NCBI GenBank assembly: GCA_913019905.1 | Contig: CAJVZD010000014.1 | Coordinates: 53,733-117,732, forward strand | Origin: an uncultured Cellvibrionales bacterium | GTDB taxonomy: Bacteria > Pseudomonadota > Gammaproteobacteria > Pseudomonadales > Dasaniaceae | Length of the DNA stretch: 64,000 nt | Direction of reading: 5' to 3' | Part shown: positions 27,785 to 38,358 of the stretch, piece by piece | Layout: each line of letters opens with the position of its first letter | Numbering within the stretch: the first letter of the stretch is position 1 | Notes under the pieces: model-generated | Database searches by the model: none | What the model was told of the DNA's origin: nothing | Seen by the model: only the letters and a program-made list of their open reading frames with translations | Translations under genes and position numbers: made by a program

Positions 27785-29617
27785 CTATTCAACCGTCACA
27801 CTCTTAGCCAGATTACGCGGCTGATCAACATCGCAGGCACGTGCTAAGCCAATATGATAGGCCAGTAATTGCAACGGAATTAGCATTAGAATTGGGTCGA
27901 GAATCGGATGCGATTTGGGCACAATTACAGTGTCATCCACAAGCTCAAATAGTTGCTGGGTTCCTTCACGAGGCGGATGGGTAATCGCTAAAACCGGCCC
28001 CTTCCGAGTACGAATTTCTTCGATGCTGCTAATATTTTTGTCAATCAGCTCGTCATCCGGTAAAACAAAGACAGTCGGCGTCTCAGGTGTTACCAGAGCT
28101 AAAGGCCCGTGTTTCAATTCCGATGCAGGGTAGGCCTCGGCGTGAATGTAGCTAATTTCCTTGAGCTTTAACGCTCCTTCCATCGCAACGGCGAGACCGA
28201 GATTTCTCCCGACAAAATAGGCATTATTAAAAACGGCGTACTTTTTAGCTACCCGCTCAATTTCAGGCTCCGCATCCAGAATACTGTGAATTTGCTGCGG
28301 GATCAGATTGAGCGCCGCTAATACATTTTTTCCCTCGGCGACCGATAAGTCTTTCATACGACCGAGATGTAATGACAAGAGTACGAAAGCGAGAAATGTC
28401 GACACAAAGGTCTTGGTCGATACGACGGCAATTTCCGGCCCGGCGTGAACATAGATACCACCTTCACAAGCGCGGGCGATACTGCTACCCACGACGTTAA
28501 CAATACCCAAGACACGCCCCCCTTTTCGTTGAATTTCCTGAACCGCAGCCAAGGTATCAAAGGTTTCCCCCGACTGACTCACAGCCAGATACAGCGTGTC
28601 TGATTCAATCACAGGATTACGATAGCGAAACTCAGAAGCGGGTTCAGCGTCGCAGGGCACTCGTGCTAACTGCTCGATCGTCCGAGCACCCAGTACGCCT
28701 GCGATATAAGCAGAGCCACAGCCCAATACCTTAATCCGTCTGAAGCCCAACAATTCCCTTGGCTGTAGATTCAGCCCCCCAAGGTGTGCTGTTTGAAACT
28801 TGTTATCTAACCTGCCGCGTAATGCACGCAGCACAGATTCCGGCTGCTCGTGAATTTCCTTATGAGTAAAATGACTGTAATCTCCCTTATCATAGGTTTC
28901 CGCCGACCAGTCAATTGTGGTCGTCTTTTTTTGAGAAGGACTCGCGTCTAAGGTTATTACACGATATGCGCCGGGAGTCAGTTCGGCAATTTCTCCGTCT
29001 GAGAGGTACACCACCTGCTGGGTGTGCCTCACTAACGCGCTCGTATCGGACGCAAATAACATTTCCTTGTCGCCAATCCCCAACACGACAGGACTACCGT
29101 TGCGGGCCACAACAATCACCCCAGGATGAGCGGCGTCTATCACCGCTAGGCCGTATGTCCCCTCAACATCTGTTAGCGCTATTCGGACCCGCTCGATCAG
29201 CGAAGCCGCTTCCGTCGATGCAATTAAATGTACCAGCACCTCGCTGTCCGTTTCGGACTTAAAGGAAACACCATGGGCCTCCAAGCGAGCACGCAATTGG
29301 CTGGCATTTTCTATGATGCCATTGTGAATAACGGCGAGAGTGCCATCGTTATTGTTATGGGGATGGGAATTAGTATCGCTGGGTTCGCCGTGCGTCGCCC
29401 AACGAGTATGACCGATACCCGTATTACCTTTAATCCGTTTCGGTAGGCTTGACTCAAGCACATTGATTTTCCCTGCCCGCTTGTGAATGCCGAGGCCTTT
29501 TTTCTGCTGCAAGGCAATTCCCGCGGAATCATAGCCCCGATACTCCAGGCGATGTAAGCCTTGCATAAGAACGGGAACAGCATTTTGTTTCCCCGTATAA
29601 CCGACGATTCCACACAT
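27785..29617 (-). CDS. glmS: Glutamine-fructose-6-phosphate aminotransferase
   Basis: GlmS makes glucosamine-6-phosphate for cell-wall and lipopolysaccharide synthesis. The start at 29617 exposes the catalytic Cys2 (MCGIVGYTG) and has an AGGTGAAAACTTT ribosome site; the longer frame upstream is not coding. The protein of about 610 residues has an N-terminal glutaminase domain (HTRWATHGEP) and two SIS isomerase domains, ending in KSVTVE, the usual C-terminus. Confidence 0.97.
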   Translation of the reverse strand: MCGIVGYTGKQNAVPVLMQGLHRLEYRGYDSAGIALQQKKGLGIHKRAGKINVLESSLPKRIKGNTGIGHTRWATHGEPSDTNSHPHNNNDGTLAVIHNGIIENASQLRARLEAHGVSFKSETDSEVLVHLIASTEAASLIERVRIALTDVEGTYGLAVIDAAHPGVIVVARNGSPVVLGIGDKEMLFASDTSALVRHTQQVVYLSDGEIAELTPGAYRVITLDASPSQKKTTTIDWSAETYDKGDYSHFTHKEIHEQPESVLRALRGRLDNKFQTAHLGGLNLQPRELLGFRRIKVLGCGSAYIAGVLGARTIEQLARVPCDAEPASEFRYRNPVIESDTLYLAVSQSGETFDTLAAVQEIQRKGGRVLGIVNVVGSSIARACEGGIYVHAGPEIAVVSTKTFVSTFLAFVLLSLHLGRMKDLSVAEGKNVLAALNLIPQQIHSILDAEPEIERVAKKYAVFNNAYFVGRNLGLAVAMEGALKLKEISYIHAEAYPASELKHGPLALVTPETPTVFVLPDDELIDKNISSIEEIRTRKGPVLAITHPPREGTQQLFELVDDTVIVPKSHPILDPILMLIPLQLLAYHIGLARACDVDQPRNLAKSVTVE

Positions 29618-29628
29618 AAAGTTTTCAC

Positions 29629-29904
29629 CTATCCATAAATAATGCGGCGAATTTGCCGCTGAGAAAGTGCTGGCGCTGCAAATACCCATTCGGCGAGCTC
29701 CGCTTCGATACGCCGGTAAATTTGTTCATTCGGCTGTCCAGCTATTTGCTGAAGCTCCCGATGCCGACGGCGTACAAATTGCTCGGGCGTTTCGGCAAAA
29801 TAGGCGACAACTTCATCAACCAACTTTCGCGCTTCGTCGTGGTTCAACTTGCTGGTATTGCAGAGATGATCAAGTAATGGCACTAGATGCATTTTATTTA
29901 TCAT
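29629..29904 (-). CDS. Small helical protein of unknown function upstream of glmS
   Basis: A 91-residue frame ends 11 bases before the glmS start. The sequence is helical and charged (NHDEARKLVDEVV, EQFVRRRHRELQQIAG, LSQRQIRRIIYG). Starts at M1 or M5 are both possible and the ribosome site is weak. I do not recognise the family. The short spacing suggests co-transcription with glmS. A perfect 16-bp palindrome lies 40 bases upstream. Confidence 0.55.
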   Translation of the reverse strand: MINKMHLVPLLDHLCNTSKLNHDEARKLVDEVVAYFAETPEQFVRRRHRELQQIAGQPNEQIYRRIEAELAEWVFAAPALSQRQIRRIIYG

Positions 29905-29944
29905 GCTGTAAATATACGAAAGATGAAAAATATTTCAATATATT

Positions 29945-29960
29945 TGCCCGATATCGGGCA
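29945..29960. promoter_or_regulatory. Perfect 16-bp palindrome, candidate operator
   Basis: TGCCCGATATCGGGCA is fully self-complementary and stands just upstream of the small gene and glmS. The symmetry is typical of a dimeric repressor site. No cognate regulator is evident next to it. Confidence 0.5.
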
Positions 29961-30850
29961 TAAAATCGACAAAATACAGGAGATTAATACTCCTAGTCAA
30001 ACTAATGCGTCGAATTATGAGATTATCGCGTCGAGACGTCGAACCATTCACGCTTAAAGAGTAGCTTTCGGATGGGTAGAACTTGGTGCCTGCTCGGAAA
30101 CCTTATTTTTTGCCTTTTGGAGTAAGCCGAGCTTTAACTCGGCAACGCAGCCTAATAGTCGCAATTTATATCGGGTGCTACCATCACAGAACCCCTGACT
30201 TATTGGGAGTGGGCGGTTTTTCTGGAAATTAACTAGAAACGCGGCGCAACGGTTAGGCACATTTTGTATGGGAAAGACGAGTCACATTGACTGATAATCA
30301 AAACCAATGAAATGAATGGAAAGGTGATGTCAATCAATATCAATGCCAGAGGTAACTCAGACTGAAGTATTTGTAGCGGTTTTTTACATTTTAGCCGAGC
30401 ATAAAGCCGCATGTATCGGGCAAGCGCTATTTGTGAATCAACCCCCATCCAATTCAACACCAATAGCCACCAGAATTATCTGACAGTAAAATACATGCGC
30501 ATAGATTTTTAGGGGTTTGGACGACTTGACTCAGGAAGAAATCAATCTAATTCTTGCGCTTACAAGGGACTGCAAAAGTAGTAAGCCGACTAAGGACACG
30601 TTTAATAGGCACATCGTCAAGTTTAGCCTGGAATTCCCGTGACACTCGGATAAGCAGGTCATGAACGAGACGGCCGCCGTTCAAACCTTCCTCGCCCCAT
30701 TTATTTCTAGATTAAATTATGACCGTAAAGATGCGAAAAAAAACACTTAAAAACAGCGCCGCCAACATAGCCCTATTAAAGAAACGTGATCCGTAATGTT
30801 CAACTATCCACCTAACAGATTCGTAAAATTTAACGGCTTCCGTCCACCTG
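29961..30850. other. Gene-poor stretch of about 0.9 kb
   Basis: No convincing gene is visible. Two short frames on the plus strand look faintly protein-like: one of 38 codons from a TTG at 30526 (LTQEEINLILALTRDC...) and one of 29 codons at 30661-30750 (MNETAAVQTFLAPFISRLNYD). They may be remnants of a decayed gene. Minus-strand frames of 60-76 codons here show no family features. Confidence 0.4.
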
Positions 30851-32614
30851 CTAACCTTCATTTACTGCCGTATTTTCCCATGTTTGCAAGAACTGAAGAA
30901 TCTCGTCACTCGGTATCGGCTTAGAATAATAGTAGCCCTGCACAAAATCACAATTAACTTCTTTTACAATAGAAAGCTGGTGTTCATGCTCTATGCCATT
31001 CGCAACGGTGACTAAATCCAGATTTTTTGCGATACCGATGACTGATTTGAAAAGCTGCCTACTCGAGTAATTCTCTTCATTCTCACTGATAAAGCTACGG
31101 TCGATCTTTACTACATCGATCGGGAGGTTTTGCAGGAAGCTGATAGACGAATAACCGGTTCCAAATTCGTCGAGGGCAATCGAAATACCCAAATCCCTAA
31201 ATTTATTTAATAGATCGATGGCGAGTTTTTCGTCCTTCAGCACCCCTGCCTCGGTTACTTCCAATTCAAAATTTTTCCCAGGAATGTTGTATAGGTTCAT
31301 GTAGGTTTTTAGAATATTGTAAGTATCACCACGGTGAATCTGCATGGTAGACAAGTTCACTGAAACTTTGATATCGGGGAAACCACTGTCGATTAAATGC
31401 CTGAGCTGAATACAGACACTTTCAAAAACCCAATTCCCAATTTCGCAGATAAGAATTGTCTCTTCTGCGAGGGGAATAAACTCGCTGGGCACAACAAAAC
31501 CCAATTCGGGATGTTGCCACCGTATTAACGCTTCAAAACCGACGACTTTATGACCATTGGGCTCAACTCGGGGATGAAAATGTAAGTTAAACTCGTTATG
31601 TTCAAGAGCACTTCGAATGCTAGCTTCCATCTTCGCCCGTCGAGCAGCGATTACATTCATCTCTTCGGTGTAATAGGTATAATGATTTTTCCCTTGTTTT
31701 TTTGCTTCCAGCATCGCATAGTCCGCGTTCCTCAATAAACTGACATCATCTTCGCCATCCTGCGGGTAAATTGCCACACCAATACTGGCACTAACGGACA
31801 CATCATGTTGCTGCACAATAAACGAATCGGCAATTTTTTCCAGAATGCGTTTCGCAATAACTGCCACATCACTAGGGTCTTCGATATCACCGAGTAACAA
31901 AGTGAATTCGTCGCCGGCCAATCTAGCGACCATTCCCTTTCCGTCCTCCTCGGGAGTGTCAGAATCCGACTGTTTCTTGCGGTTGATTACATCACTGCCT
32001 CTCAAAAGCTCCTGCAATCGCTTGCTGACTTCAGCAAGTACCAAGTCACCAATATCGTGCCCCAATGAGTCATTAATTATTTTAAACTCATCCAGATCGA
32101 GGTACAGAACCGCAAAATGCTTATTTCTGCGTTTAGCGCTACTGATCATGATTTTGAGTTCCTGCTGTAGAAACTCTCTGTTGGGCAGCCCAGTTAACTT
32201 ATCGTAATAAGCTAACTTCTCCATTGATTTTTGATGAATGTTGACAGTCTTGCGCATTTCTTCTAATGAACTGATCACGCCCACTACTTCTTCGGCCTGA
32301 GCTCCGTCAATTTTGGGAGGTGCATGACCATCGCCAATACTCTTAATATAAGCGTTAATAAAGTCGAAGCTTTTATCGAAATATTTGTTGAAAAACTGAC
32401 CACAGACAAAGGCCAAGAGGCCCACCGCCACTAGACTCAGAATCAACCCGACAAGCACTATTTCAAATAGAACGGGCTCACTCAATGACGAACCGGAAGT
32501 TATTTCGATTCCATCAATGGCAGACAAATAGAAAAAGACTCCGACCGCCTGCAAAACCACAATAATAACTGCGAAGGGAAGCACAGAAGAAATTAGCTTT
32601 TTAAGTAACGTCAA
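30851..32614 (-). CDS. Membrane-bound GGDEF-EAL protein (cyclic-di-GMP metabolism)
   Basis: The 587-residue protein has two N-terminal membrane helices (about 10-35 and 47-72), a HAMP-like linker, a GGDEF domain whose active-site loop reads AGDEF, and an EAL domain. The EAL domain shows FEALIRW, VTEAGVLKD and KIDRSFI; the metal motif reads DEFGTGYSS where DDFGTG is standard. Both halves may be active, but the EAL variant could weaken phosphodiesterase activity. It is flanked by gene-free DNA on both sides. Confidence 0.92.
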   Translation of the reverse strand: MTLLKKLISSVLPFAVIIVVLQAVGVFFYLSAIDGIEITSGSSLSEPVLFEIVLVGLILSLVAVGLLAFVCGQFFNKYFDKSFDFINAYIKSIGDGHAPPKIDGAQAEEVVGVISSLEEMRKTVNIHQKSMEKLAYYDKLTGLPNREFLQQELKIMISSAKRRNKHFAVLYLDLDEFKIINDSLGHDIGDLVLAEVSKRLQELLRGSDVINRKKQSDSDTPEEDGKGMVARLAGDEFTLLLGDIEDPSDVAVIAKRILEKIADSFIVQQHDVSVSASIGVAIYPQDGEDDVSLLRNADYAMLEAKKQGKNHYTYYTEEMNVIAARRAKMEASIRSALEHNEFNLHFHPRVEPNGHKVVGFEALIRWQHPELGFVVPSEFIPLAEETILICEIGNWVFESVCIQLRHLIDSGFPDIKVSVNLSTMQIHRGDTYNILKTYMNLYNIPGKNFELEVTEAGVLKDEKLAIDLLNKFRDLGISIALDEFGTGYSSISFLQNLPIDVVKIDRSFISENEENYSSRQLFKSVIGIAKNLDLVTVANGIEHEHQLSIVKEVNCDFVQGYYYSKPIPSDEILQFLQTWENTAVNEG

Positions 32615-33530
32615 AGAAGCCGCTCCAGTAAGTTCGGATCAAAATGAACAATGATCAAGGGCAATAGTTATTATAGTAGTATCAATATAGGCACCCAGCC
32701 AAAAGGAGCCAGTAAAATGCTGGAAGTATATAAGCGAATTGGCAGAAAACCCACTTCTTTCGTTAAACTAATGATGTGCCAACTCGCGTCGCACTACAGA
32801 TAGCGAGCTTTAACGCAAACAGTTCTCTAAAGGTCTATACAGTGACAAACCAAGCTCTGCTCTTCGCAACCTAATTTGTCCCTAACATAATTCTCCGCAT
32901 TATCGAAACATCTTCGAGAAGAGAGTGAACCGATAGTCCATAGATACAAGTAATCGTCGCAAATTTCTGGCTATTCTTGTTTCGTCACTAGGTATTGTTG
33001 AAGAACGCCCTATTGTTTCTACCGAAATGAATCCGTAAAGAAACGGACTTTTTCCGACATCACACTCCCGACAGTTTTTGGCGACCAACGAACGCTACAG
33101 AACAACGTCAAGATAACTGTCTGGATTAGGCGAGATGCTGGAAAGGAGATAAGCGATACATAGAGGACACCTGAACAAAGTGCCCATTCAAACAACATGA
33201 AACCATATGTAACGTATACGTATGAGCAGCTTGACAAACTGCCAACAAATGCAGCAGATAAGATAGCCCGACCTGATCTATTCCACGAACCATGCGACAG
33301 CCGACCGAACTCTCGTGTATAAAGCTAAGACATTAAGAGCTCTCCTGCACTCGCGCTTATTACCTTGAAACTGGAGAAGAAAAGACTCATGCACTTGCTT
33401 TTTCGACGAACAGGTCTTGTAATGTTACAACGAGCCGAAAACATAAAACAGTAGAATGAAGTAACAATGCGACCAGGCAATAGTCGCTATTCTGAACACG
33501 ACCTCCTTAAAGACAAAGGGAAATATCACA
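32615..33530. other. Gene-poor stretch of about 0.9 kb before the TetR gene
   Basis: I see no gene of family-recognisable type. A 28-codon frame at 32717-32803 (MLEVYKRIGRKPTSF...) has a good AGGAG site and could be a micro-protein or a remnant. The minus-strand frames around 32900-33240 have no features of real genes. Confidence 0.4.
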
Positions 33531-34166
33531 ATGGTTAGCAGAACGAGAGGGCGCCCGCTGTTAAGCGAAGGCAACGCAATTACCGATGAAGAATTACTCG
33601 ATGCCGTGTTGATCGCCTTTGGTGAGAACGGTTTTGACGGCGCGTCAGTTCGAGAAATTGCGCGAAGTTTGCAAGTCAGCCACAATTTAATCCCTCAGCG
33701 TTTCGGCTCGAAAAAAAGACTGTGGTATGCCGCCGTCGATCACGGATTTGGAATTGTGAACAAGGAATTAACTCTTGCCGCTCAAACCCTGGGAGATGAT
33801 GATTTACTGGTGCTGCGAGGACTACTGGTCCGCTCAATAGAAATTTACGCGACTCACCCGTCACTATTGAAAATCGTTAATCAGGAAGCCAGCCAGCCCG
33901 GTGTAAGATTAGACTATTTGTTTGACACCTTCATCAAACCGGTTCGCGATTTTGGTGAAACCTGGTTGAATCAACTTATCGAACAAGGACGAATACAACC
34001 AACCTCAGTCACTCTCATCTATTTTATGCTGACCTACGGTGCTGGAGGTTTGTTTACCATGCCGGCGCTAACTGCAAAACTTAATGGCGAAGAGGAAAAC
34101 CCCTCTGTTAGAGCACAGGCTGAAATGGCGGTTAACGTGATTTTTGATGGGTTAATCATCAGCTAA
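33531..34166 (+). CDS. TetR/AcrR-family regulator of the catabolic block
   Basis: The 211-residue protein has a TetR helix-turn-helix (DGASVREIARSLQVSHNLIPQRFGSKKRLWYAAV), then a helical ligand domain. It lies first in a co-directional block with the DUF2236, amidohydrolase and epoxide-hydrolase genes. A palindrome overlapping the next promoter is its likely site. The ligand is unknown. Confidence 0.9.
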   Translation: MVSRTRGRPLLSEGNAITDEELLDAVLIAFGENGFDGASVREIARSLQVSHNLIPQRFGSKKRLWYAAVDHGFGIVNKELTLAAQTLGDDDLLVLRGLLVRSIEIYATHPSLLKIVNQEASQPGVRLDYLFDTFIKPVRDFGETWLNQLIEQGRIQPTSVTLIYFMLTYGAGGLFTMPALTAKLNGEEENPSVRAQAEMAVNVIFDGLIIS

Positions 34167-34204
34167 TTCTGAACAAGCTGTAACATTCAAAATCAACAAA
34201 TAAA

Positions 34205-34234
34205 TTGACAGCTGTCACGACAGGTGATTATATT
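34205..34234 (+). promoter_or_regulatory. Promoter with palindromic operator before the DUF2236 gene
   Basis: TTGACA (34205-34210) and TATATT (34229-34234) are spaced by 18 bases. The perfect 12-bp palindrome TGACAGCTGTCA (34206-34217) overlaps the -35 element, which is ideal for repression. It sits 39 bases after the TetR gene stop and 29 bases before the oxygenase start. Confidence 0.6.
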
Positions 34235-34262
34235 GGTTTAAACTCAACCAGGAGCCGGTATT

Positions 34263-35207
34263 ATGCAAGCGCTAAAGGCCAATATCATCGAGCAAATTGA
34301 GACCGCAGGCGGACGCCACGACGAGCCGCAAATATACAGTGGCATTCCGGGAGACAATGGTTTATGTGGAGGGCCCGACAGTATCTCCTGGGAGATCAAC
34401 GGAGATTTTGCCAGCGTCGCGGTCGCTGGACTCGGCGCGATACTCATGGAAGTTCTCCACCCCTCGGTGATGGATGGCGTTTTCACCCAGTCGGCCTACC
34501 GCACCAATCCACTCAGCAGAGCACGCAATACACTAGGTTACGTGCTGCGCACCACCTTCGGAACCACTGAGGCCGCAACCCAGGTTATCGAACGGGTGAA
34601 ACTTGTCCATAGTCGCATCAACGGCACCCGTGGCGACGGAGTCAGTTATCGCGCCTTAGAGCCCGACTTAATCGCCTGGGTTCATACCTGTATCCCCTGG
34701 GCGATCATGAGAGCCTTTGAACGCTATAACAGGCCGCTGAGTCTGTCTGAAAAAAATAATTATCTTCGCGAGCAAGCCGTCATTGGTCGCCTGGGCGGCG
34801 CCGAATGGGTACCCGAATCAGTTGCTGAACTCGATGACTATGTCGAACGCATGCGACCAATGATGGCTTTTAACGATCAGACTCGTCAGTTTACCGACTT
34901 CTTGTTAGGAACCAGTGGCGATGTCGAAACAAGCCGTTACCAACGTTTTGATTCCTGGATGAGCTTGCAGGGTTCGATGGCGCTCATGCCCGATTGGGCC
35001 CGTAAGATGACGGGTACCTATCATTCGGAATGGGTCGATCGACTGTCTTTTAAGCAGAATGAAAAGCTTAAATCCAAGTTACTGCGCTGGGCTCTACCGA
35101 CCCTACCCTGTAAAACCTTAGCGCTAAAACGCGTAAACGGTGAACCCGCGACCGCACGGCAAAACAATGATCGTACTAATAAATCATCCGAAGCGATTCT
35201 TTCCTGA
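34263..35207 (+). CDS. DUF2236 (MpaB/Lcp-like) heme oxygenase-family protein
   Basis: The 314-residue helical protein fits the oxygenase MpaB / latex-clearing-protein superfamily: DFASVAVAGLGAILMEVLHPSVMDGVFTQSAYR, VHSRINGTR and DLIAWVHTCIPWAIMRAFERY. Family members bind heme b and some cleave isoprenoid or polyisoprene double bonds. It may act on a terpenoid-like or side-chain substrate together with the following hydrolases (inference). Confidence 0.8.
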   Translation: MQALKANIIEQIETAGGRHDEPQIYSGIPGDNGLCGGPDSISWEINGDFASVAVAGLGAILMEVLHPSVMDGVFTQSAYRTNPLSRARNTLGYVLRTTFGTTEAATQVIERVKLVHSRINGTRGDGVSYRALEPDLIAWVHTCIPWAIMRAFERYNRPLSLSEKNNYLREQAVIGRLGGAEWVPESVAELDDYVERMRPMMAFNDQTRQFTDFLLGTSGDVETSRYQRFDSWMSLQGSMALMPDWARKMTGTYHSEWVDRLSFKQNEKLKSKLLRWALPTLPCKTLALKRVNGEPATARQNNDRTNKSSEAILS

Positions 35208-35307
35208 TAAATCCAATAACAAGAATCGCTCAGTCAGCGCTGACTAACGATAGATATCAGCCATCATCAATATGCAATCAAATGCAATCGTCTATAAGGA
35301 AGTAAAA

Positions 35308-37035
35308 ATGCATGACATCGTTATTAGAGGTGGCACTGTCATCGACGGAACCGGAGCGCCCGCACGCAAGCTTGACCTTGCCATCGACGGAGGCATAATC
35401 ACCGCCGTGCAGGAACATAATATTGGCCCGGGGCACGAAGAGATCGATGCGACCGGTTTACTCGTCGCGCCGGGCTGGGTCGATATTCATTCTCACTACG
35501 ATGGTCAAGCCACTTGGGATCAGCATCTCACCCCCGCTCCGTGGAACGGCGTGACGACCGTAGTCATGGGAAATTGCGGGGTTGGCTTTGCTCCGGTAAA
35601 AGCAGACCAACAGGAATTTCTTATCCAGTTAATGGAAGGCGTCGAAGATATTCCCGGCAGCGCATTGGCGGAAGGCATTCAATGGAACTGGGAGTCGTTT
35701 CCGCAATATTTGGATGCATTAGACGCAGCAAGCTACGCCATTGATATCGGCACGCAAGTGCCACACGGCGCTGTCCGAGCTTATGTAATGGGTGAAGACG
35801 GCGCTAACAATACGCAAGCCACAAGCGGCGAAATTGCTGCGATGGCGGACATCGTCAAAGAGGGTTTACAAGCAGGAGCCCTGGGATTTTCTACCTCACG
35901 AACCATGTTACACCGGGCAAAAAACGGTGAGGTTGTTCCAGGAACCCACGCAGGCCCGGAGGAAGTTTTGGGTTTGGGACGAATGTTGGGCGAAGTCGGC
36001 CACGGTGTTTTTCAAATGGCCAGCGACTATATTCCGGAGCAAGCAGAATTCGCCTGGATGAAACAATTGAGTCGCGAAACTGGAAAACGCGTGTTATATA
36101 GCGTGGTACAAAGTGCTGGAGACCCTGATCAATGGCGTCGACTGTTACGGGAGTCAGAAGACGATGCAGACGCAGGGCTTCTCACGCCTCAGATAGCGCC
36201 TCGCCCCGTGGGAATATTAATGGGTTTTGAAAGCACCGTGCATCCTTTCATGTTCCACAAAAATTACGCGCCACTGTTAGAGCTATCGTTAGAAGAACGC
36301 CGTACCGCTATTGCCGATCCGGAGGTTCGCGCTGCAATTTTAGCAAGCCCTCCCGAATACGACCTTTTCGATGGCGTTTTAGCGATGATCATACACGGCT
36401 TTGACAAAATGTTTGCTTTAGGAAAAACGCCAAATTATGAACCTGCCGCCGATCAATCGCTGGAAGCGCGTTCACCGGTCGAGAACCGTAGCCCGCAAGA
36501 AATCGCTTACGATATTATGGCCTCGGACAACGCCAGTGGGCTGGTATATTTGCCGATGCTCGGTTATGTCGACAATAATTTAGACGCTACCGCAGAGCTC
36601 ATGCGCCATCCCAATAGTATCTACGGCTTAGCGGACGGGGGTGCACATTGCGGAGTGGTCAGTGATGCCAGTATTCCTACCTATCTACTTACCCATTGGG
36701 CACGGGACCGTACTCGCGGCGATCGGATCCCTATAGAAGAATTAGTTCATAACCAAACGTGCCGTACCGCACAATGTTATGGTTTGAACGATCGAGGTAT
36801 TATCGGCGTGGGGATGAAAGCTGACATCAATGTCATCGACTACGACAATTTGCACATACACGCACCGGAAATGGTTTATGATTTGCCCGCTAAGGGTAAA
36901 CGTTTTATTCAAAAAATAACGGGCTACCACAGCACAATTTGTTCCGGAAAAGTCATTTACCGACACGGAAAACCCACGGGGATCCTACCTGGAAAACTCA
37001 TTCGAGGCCCGCAAGAGGCGCCTCAAGCAACTTAA
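35308..37035 (+). CDS. Amidohydrolase, N-acyl-D-amino-acid deacylase family
   Basis: The ATG at 35308 has an AAGGAAGTAAAA site; the earlier in-frame ATG at 35272 has none. About 575 residues: [18 protein letters not shown] start, the metal motif DIHSHYDGQ, and the C-terminal [16 protein letters not shown] of the amidohydrolase beta-sandwich. D-aminoacylases hydrolyse N-acyl-D-amino acids, but long members of this subfamily in catabolic islands have unknown substrates. Confidence 0.85.
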   Translation: MHDIVIRGGTVIDGTGAPARKLDLAIDGGIITAVQEHNIGPGHEEIDATGLLVAPGWVDIHSHYDGQATWDQHLTPAPWNGVTTVVMGNCGVGFAPVKADQQEFLIQLMEGVEDIPGSALAEGIQWNWESFPQYLDALDAASYAIDIGTQVPHGAVRAYVMGEDGANNTQATSGEIAAMADIVKEGLQAGALGFSTSRTMLHRAKNGEVVPGTHAGPEEVLGLGRMLGEVGHGVFQMASDYIPEQAEFAWMKQLSRETGKRVLYSVVQSAGDPDQWRRLLRESEDDADAGLLTPQIAPRPVGILMGFESTVHPFMFHKNYAPLLELSLEERRTAIADPEVRAAILASPPEYDLFDGVLAMIIHGFDKMFALGKTPNYEPAADQSLEARSPVENRSPQEIAYDIMASDNASGLVYLPMLGYVDNNLDATAELMRHPNSIYGLADGGAHCGVVSDASIPTYLLTHWARDRTRGDRIPIEELVHNQTCRTAQCYGLNDRGIIGVGMKADINVIDYDNLHIHAPEMVYDLPAKGKRFIQKITGYHSTICSGKVIYRHGKPTGILPGKLIRGPQEAPQAT

Positions 37036-37101
37036 AAAATCGCTCGAATCGAATCGAAGACTAAATACAAAAATAACTACAAGAATAAATAGGACAGTTT
37101 T

Positions 37102-38082
37102 ATGACAAGCGCCGTAACACTCAATAATATTAGACTTCCGGGCCGCGCCGGCGACCGGGACTTTCATTTATCTACCTATCAGTCAGGTGCCGGCCCTGCG
37201 GTTGTTTTTTGTCACGGCTTTCCCGATTTGGCGAGAGGCTGGCAATACCAACTCCCTGCCGTATCAAAAGCAGGGTTTCATGCAATCGCGCCCGATATGC
37301 GTGGCTACGGCATGAGCTCCTGTCCGGAAAACGTTTCCGATTACAGCATCTCAGAACTCACCGGCGACTTGGTAGCAATGTTAGATTCGCTGGACATCGA
37401 AAAAGCAGTTTTTGTAGGCCACGACTGGGGAGGATTTGTCGCCTGGGCGATGCCAGTATTACACCCCGAAAGAGTTGCCGGCGTCGCCGCAGGTTGCACA
37501 CCCTATATCCCCTTTCCCAGCGTAGCAATACACTCCGAAGTCGTACAGGGCGACACTGAGCGACAATACGTTGCATGGTTTCAACAGGAAGGCATTCCCG
37601 AAACATATATGGACCAGCACGTCGAAACGATAATGCGCAACACGATGCGAACGAGCGTGCCGCTGAAAGACGTTTACGAAGCAGCCTACCGGTCGGGTAA
37701 GCTCAATATGAATCCCTTTTGGAAAATTGAGACCGCCCCCTCATTAGGAGCTCCCTTAATGAGCGAGGAAGACACTCAATTCTACATTGACGCATTTTCA
37801 CGAACTGGCTTTCGTGGCGGGATCAACTGGTATCGCAACATCGACCAAAATGCCGCCTCTCATCCAGATATCGGCGTGGCACCGCTCGACATACCGTGTC
37901 TGATGTTAATGGCAGACCTTGATCCCGCCCTGCGACCGGAATTTGCAGCGGATATGCCAGACCGCTGCAGTAATTTGGAAATGCATTTAATTGAAAACGC
38001 CGCACACTGGGTACAACAGGAACAAGCTGAGGTATTTAACGGTTATCTCATTCCCTGGCTAGAAAAGCACTTTTCTATTTAG
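37102..38082 (+). CDS. Epoxide-hydrolase-like alpha/beta hydrolase
   Basis: The 326-residue protein has the oxyanion motif HGFP, the nucleophile elbow GHDWGG (Asp nucleophile, as in epoxide and haloalkane hydrolases) and a C-terminal His in AAHWVQQE. A cap domain with FRGGINWYRNI carries the tyrosine that activates epoxides in this family. It probably opens an epoxide formed in the pathway of the neighbouring genes. Confidence 0.88.
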   Translation: MTSAVTLNNIRLPGRAGDRDFHLSTYQSGAGPAVVFCHGFPDLARGWQYQLPAVSKAGFHAIAPDMRGYGMSSCPENVSDYSISELTGDLVAMLDSLDIEKAVFVGHDWGGFVAWAMPVLHPERVAGVAAGCTPYIPFPSVAIHSEVVQGDTERQYVAWFQQEGIPETYMDQHVETIMRNTMRTSVPLKDVYEAAYRSGKLNMNPFWKIETAPSLGAPLMSEEDTQFYIDAFSRTGFRGGINWYRNIDQNAASHPDIGVAPLDIPCLMLMADLDPALRPEFAADMPDRCSNLEMHLIENAAHWVQQEQAEVFNGYLIPWLEKHFSI

Positions 38083-38358
38083 TCGCTCGTAGCCGATGAC
38101 TGCAGAGTAGTTACTATTCTCCGGCCGGTAGCAAAGAAAAACCGGAACGAGAGTTTGAAAACTCAATCAGACTGTCGCCGTTAAATGGAGAAACAGCTAT
38201 TTCAGAACCAGCAATTACAAAATCAGTTATTACAAAATATATGACAAGAACAAAAGCAGTATAGACGTCGCCGCTGCACTACTTTTCCTCTATCAGGAAT
38301 CAACTCTCATTATTCGTCGACGATGAAGGTACCGGCGACTTTTAAAGATTTGAGGATA

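Noticed and set aside
30054..30463. Two minus-strand frames of 68 and 76 codons
   Set aside because: No family features, no ribosome site, and they overlap each other.
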